Shown piece after piece: positions 8,382 through 16,481 of a DNA stretch of 64,000 nucleotides (position 1 is its first letter; every line of letters starts with the position of its first letter). The notes under the pieces are model-generated. The model did no database searches. It saw only the letters and a program-made list of their open reading frames with translations, and had not been told where the DNA came from. The position numbers and the translations under genes are program-made. The DNA is from UBA1429 sp964482225 (GTDB taxonomy: Bacteria > Chloroflexota > Anaerolineae > UBA1429): the NCBI GenBank assembly GCA_964482225.1, contig CAYZWT010000004.1, positions 62,001-126,000 on the forward strand. Direction: 5' to 3'.

Positions 8382-8821
8382 CAGCGCTCTCCCTTGTAGC
8401 CTTGCAGACGAAAGACGGGCCCGCCGTCCATTCGGGAGGAAAAGATGCTGATGGTGATCTCTTGCAGGCCCTCATCCTCTTCCGGGGGCGTGCTGGTAAA
8501 GGTGGGCGAGATCCAGTAGCGCACCGATACCTCGGCGGTGTACACGCCCAAGGACCCGATGAGCGGATAGGGCTCTGCCGTGGGATCAGGCGAATAGGGC
8601 GCGGCCTTGATCATCTCCATCTGCGTCCGCCCATAGTTCTCGGCAGCCGTGCGCTGGGTCACAATGGCCGTCCCCAGGGCAGCGGTAGAGAGCCCTGTGA
8701 GCAGGATCATCAGGGTCAGGCCGATGATGGCCATTGCCACCAGGATCGAGATGAGGGAATAGCCTCCTTCTCGCGCTGCCGTTTGGCGCTCGTCGCATCG
8801 GGTCTCGTCCAGGCGTGACAT
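8381..8821 (-). CDS. Minor prepilin lacking Glu5 (PilV/GspI-like)
   Basis: 146 aa. The leader ends in GG|YSLISILVAMAIIGLTLM, a type IV prepilin-like signal and transmembrane helix. The mature position 5, normally Glu, is Ser here; loss of Glu5 is known in tip-type pseudopilins such as GspK. The rest is short and beta-rich. The gene overlaps its neighbours at both ends (TAATG from pilC and TGATG into the PilW-like gene), so it is translationally coupled. Confidence 0.75.
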   Translation of the reverse strand: MSRLDETRCDERQTAAREGGYSLISILVAMAIIGLTLMILLTGLSTAALGTAIVTQRTAAENYGRTQMEMIKAAPYSPDPTAEPYPLIGSLGVYTAEVSVRYWISPTFTSTPPEEDEGLQEITISIFSSRMDGGPVFRLQGYKGER

Positions 8822-10023
8822 TATTCGATGGCCCCCATGAGCGAGTACATGGGCATGATCACGGCCACGGCCACAAAGCCCACCATCACGCCGATAAAGA
8901 TCGTAAGCGCGGGCTCCATGGCGCTGGTCAACGCGCTCACAGAGCGGTCCACTTCGTCCTCATAGAACTCGGCCAAGGTCTGCATGTTGGAATCCAGCGA
9001 GCCGGTCTCTTCGCCCACGCGCACCATCTGCACCAGCATGCGCGGAAAGACATCGCGTTGGCCCAGCGGGTCGGCCAGGCCGTGGCCCTGCAACAACTCG
9101 GAATGCACATCCTCCAGATGCTTGCGCAGCACGCGGTTGCTCTGGGTGCGGATCACCATCTGCAGAATCTCGGGCAGGGCGATGCCGGCATTGAGGAGAG
9201 ACGAGATCGAGCGGCACATGCGCGCCACGGCCCCCTGGATGATAATGCGTCCCAATAGAGGGACGCGCAGCAAAAAGCCGTCCAGGAGCACACGCCCGGA
9301 TTCGGTCTTGATGAATATGGCATAGAATGCAACGCCGATGATGGCCATGCCGCCCAGGACGTGGAATTTGTACACGTCCATGAAATCGGTGATGCCGATC
9401 AGGATGCGCGTGGGGAGGGGCAGCTCGGCGTTAAAGACGGTGAACATGCTCATCAGAGGCGGCAAGGCCACCACTAGCATCAAGAACATGACCCCGATGG
9501 CCAGCACGAGCACAAAGGCCGGGTAGGACATGGCGCCCTTGATCTTGCGAACCAGCACCTCTTCCTTTTCCATATAGGCGGCCAGTTGGCGCAAGACCAT
9601 TTCCAGATTGCCCGCGCGTTCCCCGATCTCGATCATGCGCGAATATAGGTCGGGGAACATCTTGCCATGCTTGGCAATGGCCTCGGAGAAGAAACGCCCC
9701 TGTTGCACATCCGATGTCACCTGCTGCAGGATCGTGGCAAAATGTTTGCTGCTCATCTGCGACTGCAGCAGTTGGAGGGCGCGCACGATGGGGATGCCCG
9801 ATTCGATCAGCGTGGCCAGTTGGCGCGAGAACACGATCAGGTCGCGCGTACTGATGCGCCCTGCAAAAAGCTGGATCTCGGCGCGGGCCCGGGCCTCGCT
9901 CAGCGTAATGATCGTGTACTGCTGCTTCCAGAGCATCTCTTCAGCAGCGGACTCCGAGGGGGCTTCGATCTGCCCCCGGAGTCGCTTGCCTTGCGTATCG
10001 AATACAACGTACTCGTATGCCAT
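8821..10023 (-). CDS. pilC: PilC/GspF family inner-membrane platform protein
   Basis: 400 aa, the normal length. An N-terminal domain (about residues 1-60, 'YVVFDTQGKRLRGQIEAPSE') is followed by two T2SSF repeats (about 65-190 and 265-390), each with cytoplasmic helices and hydrophobic segments, including 'RDLIVFSRQLATLIESGIP' and 'EILQMVIRTQSNRVL'. PilC sits in the cytoplasmic membrane under the pilus and couples to the PilB motor. It lies 16 bp after the pilB-like gene and overlaps the next prepilin gene by one base. Confidence 0.92.
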   Translation of the reverse strand: MAYEYVVFDTQGKRLRGQIEAPSESAAEEMLWKQQYTIITLSEARARAEIQLFAGRISTRDLIVFSRQLATLIESGIPIVRALQLLQSQMSSKHFATILQQVTSDVQQGRFFSEAIAKHGKMFPDLYSRMIEIGERAGNLEMVLRQLAAYMEKEEVLVRKIKGAMSYPAFVLVLAIGVMFLMLVVALPPLMSMFTVFNAELPLPTRILIGITDFMDVYKFHVLGGMAIIGVAFYAIFIKTESGRVLLDGFLLRVPLLGRIIIQGAVARMCRSISSLLNAGIALPEILQMVIRTQSNRVLRKHLEDVHSELLQGHGLADPLGQRDVFPRMLVQMVRVGEETGSLDSNMQTLAEFYEDEVDRSVSALTSAMEPALTIFIGVMVGFVAVAVIMPMYSLMGAIE

Positions 10024-10039
10024 TGCGATTCAACCCTAT

Positions 10040-11959
10040 CTAGTGCAGCGCAAAAATGTTCTTGAGCACTTCGGTCGGCGTCGTCAACCCTTGCTTGACC
10101 TTGAGCATGCCATCGCGGAGCATGGTGCGCATGCCGAGTTCGAGCGCTCGCTGCTGGATCTCGTCCGAGTTGGCCTCGTGCAGCACCATGCGCCGGATAT
10201 CGTCGTTCATCACCAACAGCTCAAAGACGGCCACGCGCCCACGATAGCCGGTATCCGCGCAATAGTTGCAGCCGGCGCCATAGGTAAAGTGGGTGCGCTC
10301 CTCGCCGAGGACTTCTTCATAGGCGGCGCGCTCTGCCGAGGTCACCTCTCGCTCGTGGGCGCAGTGCGAGCAGACCCGGCGCACCAGACGCTGCGAAAGC
10401 ACGGCCAGCAGCGACGATGTCACCAGGAAGGGCTCGACGCCCAGATCCACCAGGCGCAGGATCGTGCCGACCGAGTCGTTGGCGTGGATGGTCGCAAAGA
10501 CCAGGTGGCCTGTCAGCGATGCCTGGACGGCGGTGCGGGCCGTCTCCTGGTCGCGGATCTCGCCCACCAGCATGATATCGGGGTCCAGGCGCATGGCCGC
10601 CCGCAGGCCGCTGGCAAAGTCAATCCCCGCCTGCCGGTTCACCTGGACCTGGGTGATGCCGGCGAACCGATACTCGACGGGGTCTTCGATGGTGATGATC
10701 TTGTTCTCGTCGCGATCCAGTTGGTTCAGGCTGGCATAGAGGGTGCTGGTCTTGCCAGAGCCGGTGGGGCCTGCCACCAGGATGATACCCCAGGGCGCGC
10801 GCAAGAGGCGCTCGTATTGCTCCTGCATGTCGGGCAAAAAGCCCAACTCGCTGAACCCGAGCACCGACACGGACTTGTCCAGCACGCGCAGGACGGCCAT
10901 CTCGCCGTGTACTGTATTGATGGTCGCCACGCGGATATCCACCGAGGTATTGCCGAGCTGAACGCTGAACTGGCCATCCTGGGGACGGCGTCGCTCGGCG
11001 ATGTTGAGACTAGAGAGCACCTTGATACGCGAGAGCAGGGGCGCGTGTACGCGCAGCGGCAGCGACATGGTGTCGTGCAGCACGCCATCAATGCGGTAGC
11101 GCACGCGCAAGAGGTCTTCTTGGGGCTCTATATGGATATCGGAGGCGTGGTCGCGCACGGCCTGCCGCACCATGAGCTGGACGGCGCGCGCGATGGGCGT
11201 TTGCGCCACAATATCGGCGGAGAGGCGTTCATCGGCGAGGTCGTCCCGTTGTCTGCTCAGCGGTGTGATCTCTTCGATCTGCCGCTCGAGTTCTCCCGAC
11301 TGGTCATATTGGCGGGCAAAGGCCCGTTCGATGTCCTCACGCGTCGCCCGCAGCGGCTTGACGCTGAGCGAGGTGCGCACCCGCAGATCTTCGATGGCGT
11401 ACAGGTTGGTTGGGTCGGTCATTGCGACGACCAGGAAGCCTTTTTCGACGCGCAAGGGGATCAGCGTGTATTTGCGCGCCATCTCCTCCGGGACGAGGCT
11501 GACCGCAGCCGGATCAATCTCGTAACCCCGCAGGTCAATGACCGGCAACTCGGCCGTATCCTGGCCGCGACGCTCGATTACCGAGATCACGTCGTCAATC
11601 TCAAAGGGCTTGTAGAGCACGCCATCCACGCCTGACCAGAGCGCCTCCGATACAAAACCCTCGAGCTGGCTATGCCCCGTCATAATCAGGGTCAGGACTC
11701 TGGGGTTGATGGCCTTGATCTGCTGGAGCGTCTCGACGCCGTTCATGCCGGGCATCATGATATCGATCAGGATCAGGTCGTACTCTCTCTTGCGCAGCAT
11801 TTGCAGCGCGATGCGTCCGTCTTGGGCCGTATCCACGCTGTAGCCCTTGATCTCGAGGATATCGGCCAACGTCTCGCACATGCCTGCATCGTCATCTACG
11901 ACCAGGATCGTACGTTCGGCAGTTTGGGCGGCTGACCTTTGCTCTATTCTCTCAACCAT
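10040..11959 (-). CDS. pilB: Receiver-PilB fusion: pilus assembly ATPase with CheY-like domain
   Basis: 639 aa. Residues about 15-130 are a CheY-like receiver with acidic pocket VDDD (21-24), phospho-acceptor Asp66 (LIDIMMPG) and Lys117. A GspE N-terminal-like domain follows (about 135-215), then a GspE/PilB motor: Walker A GPTGSGKT (397-404), Walker B-like DIMLVGEIRD (461-470), His-box, and a four-Cys zinc motif (C530, C533, C564, C567). All motor motifs look intact, so it should hydrolyse ATP to drive pilus extension or secretion. The receiver suggests direct control of the motor by phosphorylation, probably from the adjacent kinase genes. Receiver-PilB fusion is not the standard architecture. 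Confidence 0.92.
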   Translation of the reverse strand: MVERIEQRSAAQTAERTILVVDDDAGMCETLADILEIKGYSVDTAQDGRIALQMLRKREYDLILIDIMMPGMNGVETLQQIKAINPRVLTLIMTGHSQLEGFVSEALWSGVDGVLYKPFEIDDVISVIERRGQDTAELPVIDLRGYEIDPAAVSLVPEEMARKYTLIPLRVEKGFLVVAMTDPTNLYAIEDLRVRTSLSVKPLRATREDIERAFARQYDQSGELERQIEEITPLSRQRDDLADERLSADIVAQTPIARAVQLMVRQAVRDHASDIHIEPQEDLLRVRYRIDGVLHDTMSLPLRVHAPLLSRIKVLSSLNIAERRRPQDGQFSVQLGNTSVDIRVATINTVHGEMAVLRVLDKSVSVLGFSELGFLPDMQEQYERLLRAPWGIILVAGPTGSGKTSTLYASLNQLDRDENKIITIEDPVEYRFAGITQVQVNRQAGIDFASGLRAAMRLDPDIMLVGEIRDQETARTAVQASLTGHLVFATIHANDSVGTILRLVDLGVEPFLVTSSLLAVLSQRLVRRVCSHCAHEREVTSAERAAYEEVLGEERTHFTYGAGCNYCADTGYRGRVAVFELLVMNDDIRRMVLHEANSDEIQQRALELGMRTMLRDGMLKVKQGLTTPTEVLKNIFALH

Positions 11960-11961
11960 GT

Positions 11962-12690
11962 TTAGTTACTACCATCATTCTTTGCATGATACCCCCGGGC
12001 CAGTTCAGAGACTCTTTCGCCTTGAGAACTTGGAATCAAGACACGAAAACGCCAGGGAAGATCGTCGGTCTGGGCTATCACCAGTTCACACCCGTTTGCG
12101 GCCAGCAGATTGTGAGCGACCACGAGCCCCAGCTGTACAGGAGAAAAGAGACCATCTGGCAGCAGGTCCAATAGCTGCGCCGCCTGATCGGGCGTAAAGG
12201 GCGGCTCTGTATCTTGCAGGCACAGGACCACCCATGGGCCCTCGCGGCTTGTCGAGATGCCAAGCTGTCCGCCCTCTGGCAAGAGCGTATACTCGTACGC
12301 GATCAGATTCCCCAGCGCCCGCCCCAACTGCGCCGCATCGCCGTAGACAGGCGGCAGATCCTCGGCCAACGTGGTGATGAACTCTAGGCTGGCGTGCGGC
12401 TGGTTGCGCGCGCCAAGCTGCTCCACCAGGGCGTTCGGCTGCAATTCTTCCCTCATGGGCTCCTTGGGCCCGATCCAATCCATCAGGTTGGCCAGGATCC
12501 GACTGCTGGCAGTGATCTCTTGCGAGATCAAGTGCAGGTGGCGGGCCAGCTTTTCATCGCCATCGCCCAGGCGCAGGTTCAGGTAGTAGACCGAGTTCGA
12601 GAGTACACCTAGCCGGTTGCCCAGCTCGTGCCCGATCAGGCGCACCACCTCGGGCGCGCTCAACTGGCGCTCGGGGTTCGTAGCTTCCAT
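11962..12690 (-). CDS. Degenerate histidine kinase-like protein (paralogue of 13079 gene)
   Basis: About 242 aa. The dimerisation helix HELGNRLGVLSNSVYY parallels HELRNPLGVISNSVYY in the intact kinase one gene away. The His (about residue 21) is kept, but the following R and P are changed to G and R. In the ATPase part the N-box Asn is Tyr (NLIAYEY against NLIDNAV), the DxGxG glycines are gone (QDTEPPF) and the G2 loop is reduced to QLGL. ATP binding is therefore doubtful. It could be a phosphotransfer or phosphatase partner, or a scaffold, for the hybrid kinase. The ATG at 12690 overlaps the upstream stop codon (TGATG); a GTG at 12693 is an alternative start. Confidence 0.8.
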   Translation of the reverse strand: MEATNPERQLSAPEVVRLIGHELGNRLGVLSNSVYYLNLRLGDGDEKLARHLHLISQEITASSRILANLMDWIGPKEPMREELQPNALVEQLGARNQPHASLEFITTLAEDLPPVYGDAAQLGRALGNLIAYEYTLLPEGGQLGISTSREGPWVVLCLQDTEPPFTPDQAAQLLDLLPDGLFSPVQLGLVVAHNLLAANGCELVIAQTDDLPWRFRVLIPSSQGERVSELARGYHAKNDGSN

Positions 12691-13082
12691 CACTCCCCTT
12701 GTCCTTTTCGCGCCAACATTGCATGGATGAGCGGTATCAACCTCGGCAGGTCTAGCGGCTTGGGTACGATGGCTGTGGCCTCCTGGCGAACCGTTGCCAC
12801 GGCCGATTCGCCCGTATTGCCGGACATCAGGATCACCGGAAGGCCCGGCCGTAGCGCCCGGATGCGCTTGAGCGTCTCGATGCCATCCAATATGGGCATG
12901 CGCACATCCATCAGCACCAGGTCAAAGGCTTGCACACGGATCATGTCCAGGGCCATCTCGCCGTGGGCCGCCAGCTCAACAACATAGCTGGTCCCCTCTA
13001 GGATATCGGCGAGCGTATCGCGCATGCCCTCGTCGTCGTCTACGATCAACAGGCATGGCGGGCGGGCTGAGTGTTCTATCAC
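12690..13082 (-). CDS. Single-domain response regulator
   Basis: 130 aa from the GTG at 13082, which overlaps the kinase stop (GTGA) and has GAGGAG 8 nt upstream; a longer in-frame ATG at 13127 lacks such a site. The protein is essentially a receiver domain: acidic cluster VDDDEGM, phosphorylated Asp in LVLMDVRMPILDG, and a Lys in VPKPLD. It has no output domain, so it probably acts by protein contact, like CheY or Spo0F. Neighbouring kinase, pseudokinase and receiver-PilB genes make a phosphorelay to the pilus motor plausible. Confidence 0.88.
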   Translation of the reverse strand: MIEHSARPPCLLIVDDDEGMRDTLADILEGTSYVVELAAHGEMALDMIRVQAFDLVLMDVRMPILDGIETLKRIRALRPGLPVILMSGNTGESAVATVRQEATAIVPKPLDLPRLIPLIHAMLARKGQGE

Positions 13083-14692
13083 GCGCACAGCTCCTCTGCG
13101 GCCACTTGGACCTCGATGGGAAGGCAAACGGTAAAGTCTGCGCCCTGGCCCAGCTCGCTCGCAACGTCAATCTGGCCGCCGTGCGCCTCGACCATCATCC
13201 TGACAATGGCCAGCCCCAGCCCGATCCCTCTGGCCTTGGTGGTGAACAGGGGCTCAAAGATGCGCTCCATGTTCTCTTGCGGGATGCCCTCGCCGCTATC
13301 GGCCACGACAAGGCACAGGGCGCCGTGCTCCTCATATCCGCGAATCGCCAGCGTCCCCCCGTGGGGCATGGCCTGCACGGCGTTATCAATCAGGTTTAGC
13401 AATACCTGGTGCAGCTTGTCAGGATCTACGCACACAAGAGGCAGATCCTCCGGCACGTCGGTTGTCAGGTGCACATTGTTTGGGATATGGGCGCGCTCCA
13501 GCACCTCCAAGACCAGCGCGCTAGGGGCCGTTGCCTGCCTCTTGAGCTGGCCCACGCGCACAAAGTTCATTAGGTCGGTGATGATCCTGTTCGAGGTCTG
13601 AACCTCGCGGGTGATAATGTCCAGGTGCTTTTCCAGTTTCTCGTCGGCGCCGTCCAGGCGCATCTTGATATAGTAGACAGAGTTGCTGATTACACCCAGC
13701 GGGTTACGCAGTTCGTGGGCGATGCTAGAGCCGAATTGCCCCACCGTGGCCAGCCTCTCGGCGCGCAACAGCCGCTCCTGGGCCATCTCCAGTTCCCTTG
13801 TGCGTTGCAGCACACGTTGCTCCAGGGTCCGGTTCCAGTCCTCCAGCCGCTGCATCAAGCGGGCGTTCTCCAGCAGGGCTGCCGCTTGGCCTGCCAAGAC
13901 CGAGATCATGTCCAGCTCGCTCCGGTCAACCTGGAGCGCAGCCCGCGCCAACGCGATGACCAGAGCGCCGACAGCGCCGGTGGAGGCGTCCAGCGGGGCA
14001 TACACCAGCGCCCCCAGAGCGCTGCTCTGCCCATTCTCCGCCGGCGCCTCGGCGCCCAGCTCCTCCAGAGTCCAGGCGCGCACCTGGGTACGGTCGCTCC
14101 GGTCTACAGCGCGCCCATAGGCTTGCAGGCTTGCTGCCGGAAGGCCGATGGCAAAGGTCTGCTCGGGCTCTTCCAAGAGCAGCGCCGCTCCCACAGCCTG
14201 GGTCTGCGCCAGGGCGATCTGGAGAATGGACTGCCCCAGGCTCTCCAGGTCCATCTGGTACAGAGTCCGCTGGCTGAGTTCCAGCAGCGGCTCTAGCAGC
14301 CGCAGGCGGGCTCTCTCGCGGATGAGGTGCGCCTGCTCCAAGGCGTATCCCACCGCCTGGATGAGCTGATCTGCCCCAAAGGGCTTGGCAAGAAAATCAT
14401 GAGCGCCCGCCCGCAGCGCCTCGACTGAGACGTCGAACGTGCCCATGCCGGTAATCACAATGATGGCCAGATCGGCGCGCAACTTGAGAGCGTGACGCAT
14501 CAACTCGATCCCGGACATGCCCGGCATCTTGATATCGGTAGCGAGCAGGTCAAAGCGCTCGCTCTGTAGCAGTTCTAGAGCTGCCTCGCCAGAGAGCGCG
14601 CTCTGCACCTCGTACCCGTGACGTTGTAGCGCACGGGTGCAAAAGGTCAGAACGTTCTGCTCGTCGTCAACGATCAGCAGTTTTTCACGCAT
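13079..14692 (-). CDS. Hybrid receiver-GAF-histidine kinase
   Basis: 537 aa, no membrane segment, so cytoplasmic. Order: receiver (1-118; Asp53, Lys103), linker helix, GAF-like sensor domain (about 135-285), coiled coil (285-315), HisKA with His326 in SSIAHELRNPLG, HATPase with N-box Asn437, G1 box DSGEGIP (465) and G2 GIGLGLAI. All catalytic motifs are present. An N-terminal receiver suggests it is itself controlled by an upstream phosphodonor. It overlaps the HD-GYP gene by 8 nt and the next receiver gene by 4 nt, so these genes are co-translated. Confidence 0.92.
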   Translation of the reverse strand: MREKLLIVDDEQNVLTFCTRALQRHGYEVQSALSGEAALELLQSERFDLLATDIKMPGMSGIELMRHALKLRADLAIIVITGMGTFDVSVEALRAGAHDFLAKPFGADQLIQAVGYALEQAHLIRERARLRLLEPLLELSQRTLYQMDLESLGQSILQIALAQTQAVGAALLLEEPEQTFAIGLPAASLQAYGRAVDRSDRTQVRAWTLEELGAEAPAENGQSSALGALVYAPLDASTGAVGALVIALARAALQVDRSELDMISVLAGQAAALLENARLMQRLEDWNRTLEQRVLQRTRELEMAQERLLRAERLATVGQFGSSIAHELRNPLGVISNSVYYIKMRLDGADEKLEKHLDIITREVQTSNRIITDLMNFVRVGQLKRQATAPSALVLEVLERAHIPNNVHLTTDVPEDLPLVCVDPDKLHQVLLNLIDNAVQAMPHGGTLAIRGYEEHGALCLVVADSGEGIPQENMERIFEPLFTTKARGIGLGLAIVRMMVEAHGGQIDVASELGQGADFTVCLPIEVQVAAEELCA

Positions 14693-16178
14693 GGGTCTCC
14701 CAGGCGAGTTCCTCTACGGCCGAGCAGGGGCCTTCTTCGGTGGCCAGCAGCCACGCATCCACCACCGCCGGGTCGAACTGGGTTCCGGCGCCCTGACGGA
14801 GTCGCCGCCGCGTCTCCTGCTCGGCCAGAGCCATCCGGTAGGGGCGGTCGGTGGTCATCGAATCGTACGCATCCACGACTGCCAAGAGCCGCGCCCCAAA
14901 GGGAATCTGTTCACCCCGCAGCCCATCGGGATAGCCGCCGCCGTCATAGCGCTCGTGGTGATGGCGCACGATGGGCACGATCTCGGCCAGTGCATCGAGC
15001 CCGGAAAGGATATGCGCTCCCTGCACCGGATGCAGCTTGATGCGGTCATGTTCCGCCTCGGTGAGCTGGCCGTTCTTGCGCAAGGTGGTCTCTCCCACGC
15101 CCAGTTTGCCGATATCGTGCAGCAGCCCGGCGATCTCGATCAGGTCGCACCAGTGCTCGCTCAGACCCATCCGTTGGGCCAGGCGACGCGCTTGGCGCGA
15201 CACGCGCTGCGAATGCCCCCGGGTATATTCATCGAACGTGCCCAGCGCCTCGGCCAGCGCTTCGGCGGCCGACAGGCTCAACTCCTGGAGATCGCTAAAG
15301 GTCTTGTGAAGCTGGCGCTGGGCATCTCCGTGCAGCACGGCCAGGGCCATCTGCGCGCCAAAGAGATGGAGGAGTTGCGCATCCGTCTCGGTGTAGCGTG
15401 GCGCCTGTGCAGCGCGGGCAACTTTGAGAATGCCGATCACCTCTGCGCTGCTCACCATCGGAACGACGATGCCGTGGCCTTGCGTGGGCCGCTCTCTGCC
15501 CACCGCATGGCCGGGCGCGTCGAATCGCCAGGGATTGGCCTCTTGCGCCAGCGCCCGAATCTCGGCCGCCGACACTTTGGGGAGGTGGCCTTGCACGATC
15601 CCGGGCTGCCGCTCTGGGGCCGCCAGATCATCGCGCCGCCAGCCGTTCAAGAGTTCCATGTGTACCTGCTCGGCCGCAAAGACGCCCTTGACCAAGGCCA
15701 GAATCTCGTCCAGGGTGGTCTCGAGGTCTGCCGAGCGAGAGATGATGCGGTTCAGTTCGAGCAAGGGCATAGTCGGCGCCTGACGCGCGGTGATGCGCTC
15801 CTGGCGCTGCTGAAAGCTGAGCGCTACGCGGTCCAGCAGCTCGTTGATGTCAAAGGGCTTGGCGAGATAGTCAAGGGCGCCCAGTTTGAGGGCCTCTACA
15901 GCGCTGTCAATGGTGCCATAGGCCGTAAGCACGATGATGTCCACATCGGGATAGTGGGCCCGCACGTCGCGCGCCAGAGCCAATCCCCCCATTACCGGCA
16001 TACGCAGGTCCGTCAGGATCAGGTCTATGGCGGTGTCCTCGAGTATCTCCAGGGCGTCGCGCCCGTTCATCGCGGAAGAGACCTGATAGCCCCCCCGTCC
16101 CAAGACGTGGACTAACAGCTCTCGCACGATGTCTTCATCTTCGACCACGAGCACGCTTCCTCGTGATCCAGTTGTCAT
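14685..16178 (-). CDS. Response regulator with GAF and HD-GYP (c-di-GMP phosphodiesterase)
   Basis: 497 aa from the ATG at 16178, which has GGAGGAG 6 nt upstream; an ATG at 16235 is less likely. Receiver (1-120; Asp57 in LTDLRMP, Lys107), a GAF-like middle (about 135-310), then an HD-GYP domain with GHSQRV, LLHDIGK and HHERYDGGGYPDGL, all expected metal and GYP residues being visible. HD-GYP proteins hydrolyse cyclic di-GMP, a frequent regulator of pilus motors. As first gene of the signalling/pilus operon it probably connects second-messenger turnover to the machine. Confidence 0.92.
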   Translation of the reverse strand: MTTGSRGSVLVVEDEDIVRELLVHVLGRGGYQVSSAMNGRDALEILEDTAIDLILTDLRMPVMGGLALARDVRAHYPDVDIIVLTAYGTIDSAVEALKLGALDYLAKPFDINELLDRVALSFQQRQERITARQAPTMPLLELNRIISRSADLETTLDEILALVKGVFAAEQVHMELLNGWRRDDLAAPERQPGIVQGHLPKVSAAEIRALAQEANPWRFDAPGHAVGRERPTQGHGIVVPMVSSAEVIGILKVARAAQAPRYTETDAQLLHLFGAQMALAVLHGDAQRQLHKTFSDLQELSLSAAEALAEALGTFDEYTRGHSQRVSRQARRLAQRMGLSEHWCDLIEIAGLLHDIGKLGVGETTLRKNGQLTEAEHDRIKLHPVQGAHILSGLDALAEIVPIVRHHHERYDGGGYPDGLRGEQIPFGARLLAVVDAYDSMTTDRPYRMALAEQETRRRLRQGAGTQFDPAVVDAWLLATEEGPCSAVEELAWETHA

Positions 16179-16481
16179 GCCGATCTCCTCCGAATGGTGG
16201 CTGCGATGCCAAGGGGTAGGGGGGTTGCGCCCCATTACCCCCTACCGGTGGTAGTTCCGCATATGCCTTTGCTACCTAGAGTGAGTATACCAGCGCGGGC
16301 AGAGAGCTAAATAAACACTCTGTAAATTATCTATAAAACACGCGTGAATCATCTGGGTGCGGCCAAAAGAAGGCCATACATGGGCAATTCGATGCGGGAA
16401 AGCATAAAAAAAGAGGATAGAACCGACTTTTACAGCAGGGAGGGGATACAGGGCGGGCAGGGGGGATACGATGCGGGTGAA
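16179..16481 (-). promoter_or_regulatory. Leader and promoter region of the signalling/pilus operon
   Basis: On the minus strand an extended -10 element TGGTATACT (16292-16284) would start transcription near 16277, giving a leader of about 100 nt. The leader contains a 9-bp GC-rich hairpin GGTAGGGGG/CCCCCTACC (16246-16215). No good -35 is visible (TTTAGC at best). The rest, 16300-16480, is relatively AT-rich and holds no gene I can support. Confidence 0.55.

Noticed and set aside
9608..11635. Plus-strand open frame of 675 codons opposite pilC/pilB
   Set aside because: Antisense shadow of two well-conserved genes in high-GC DNA.
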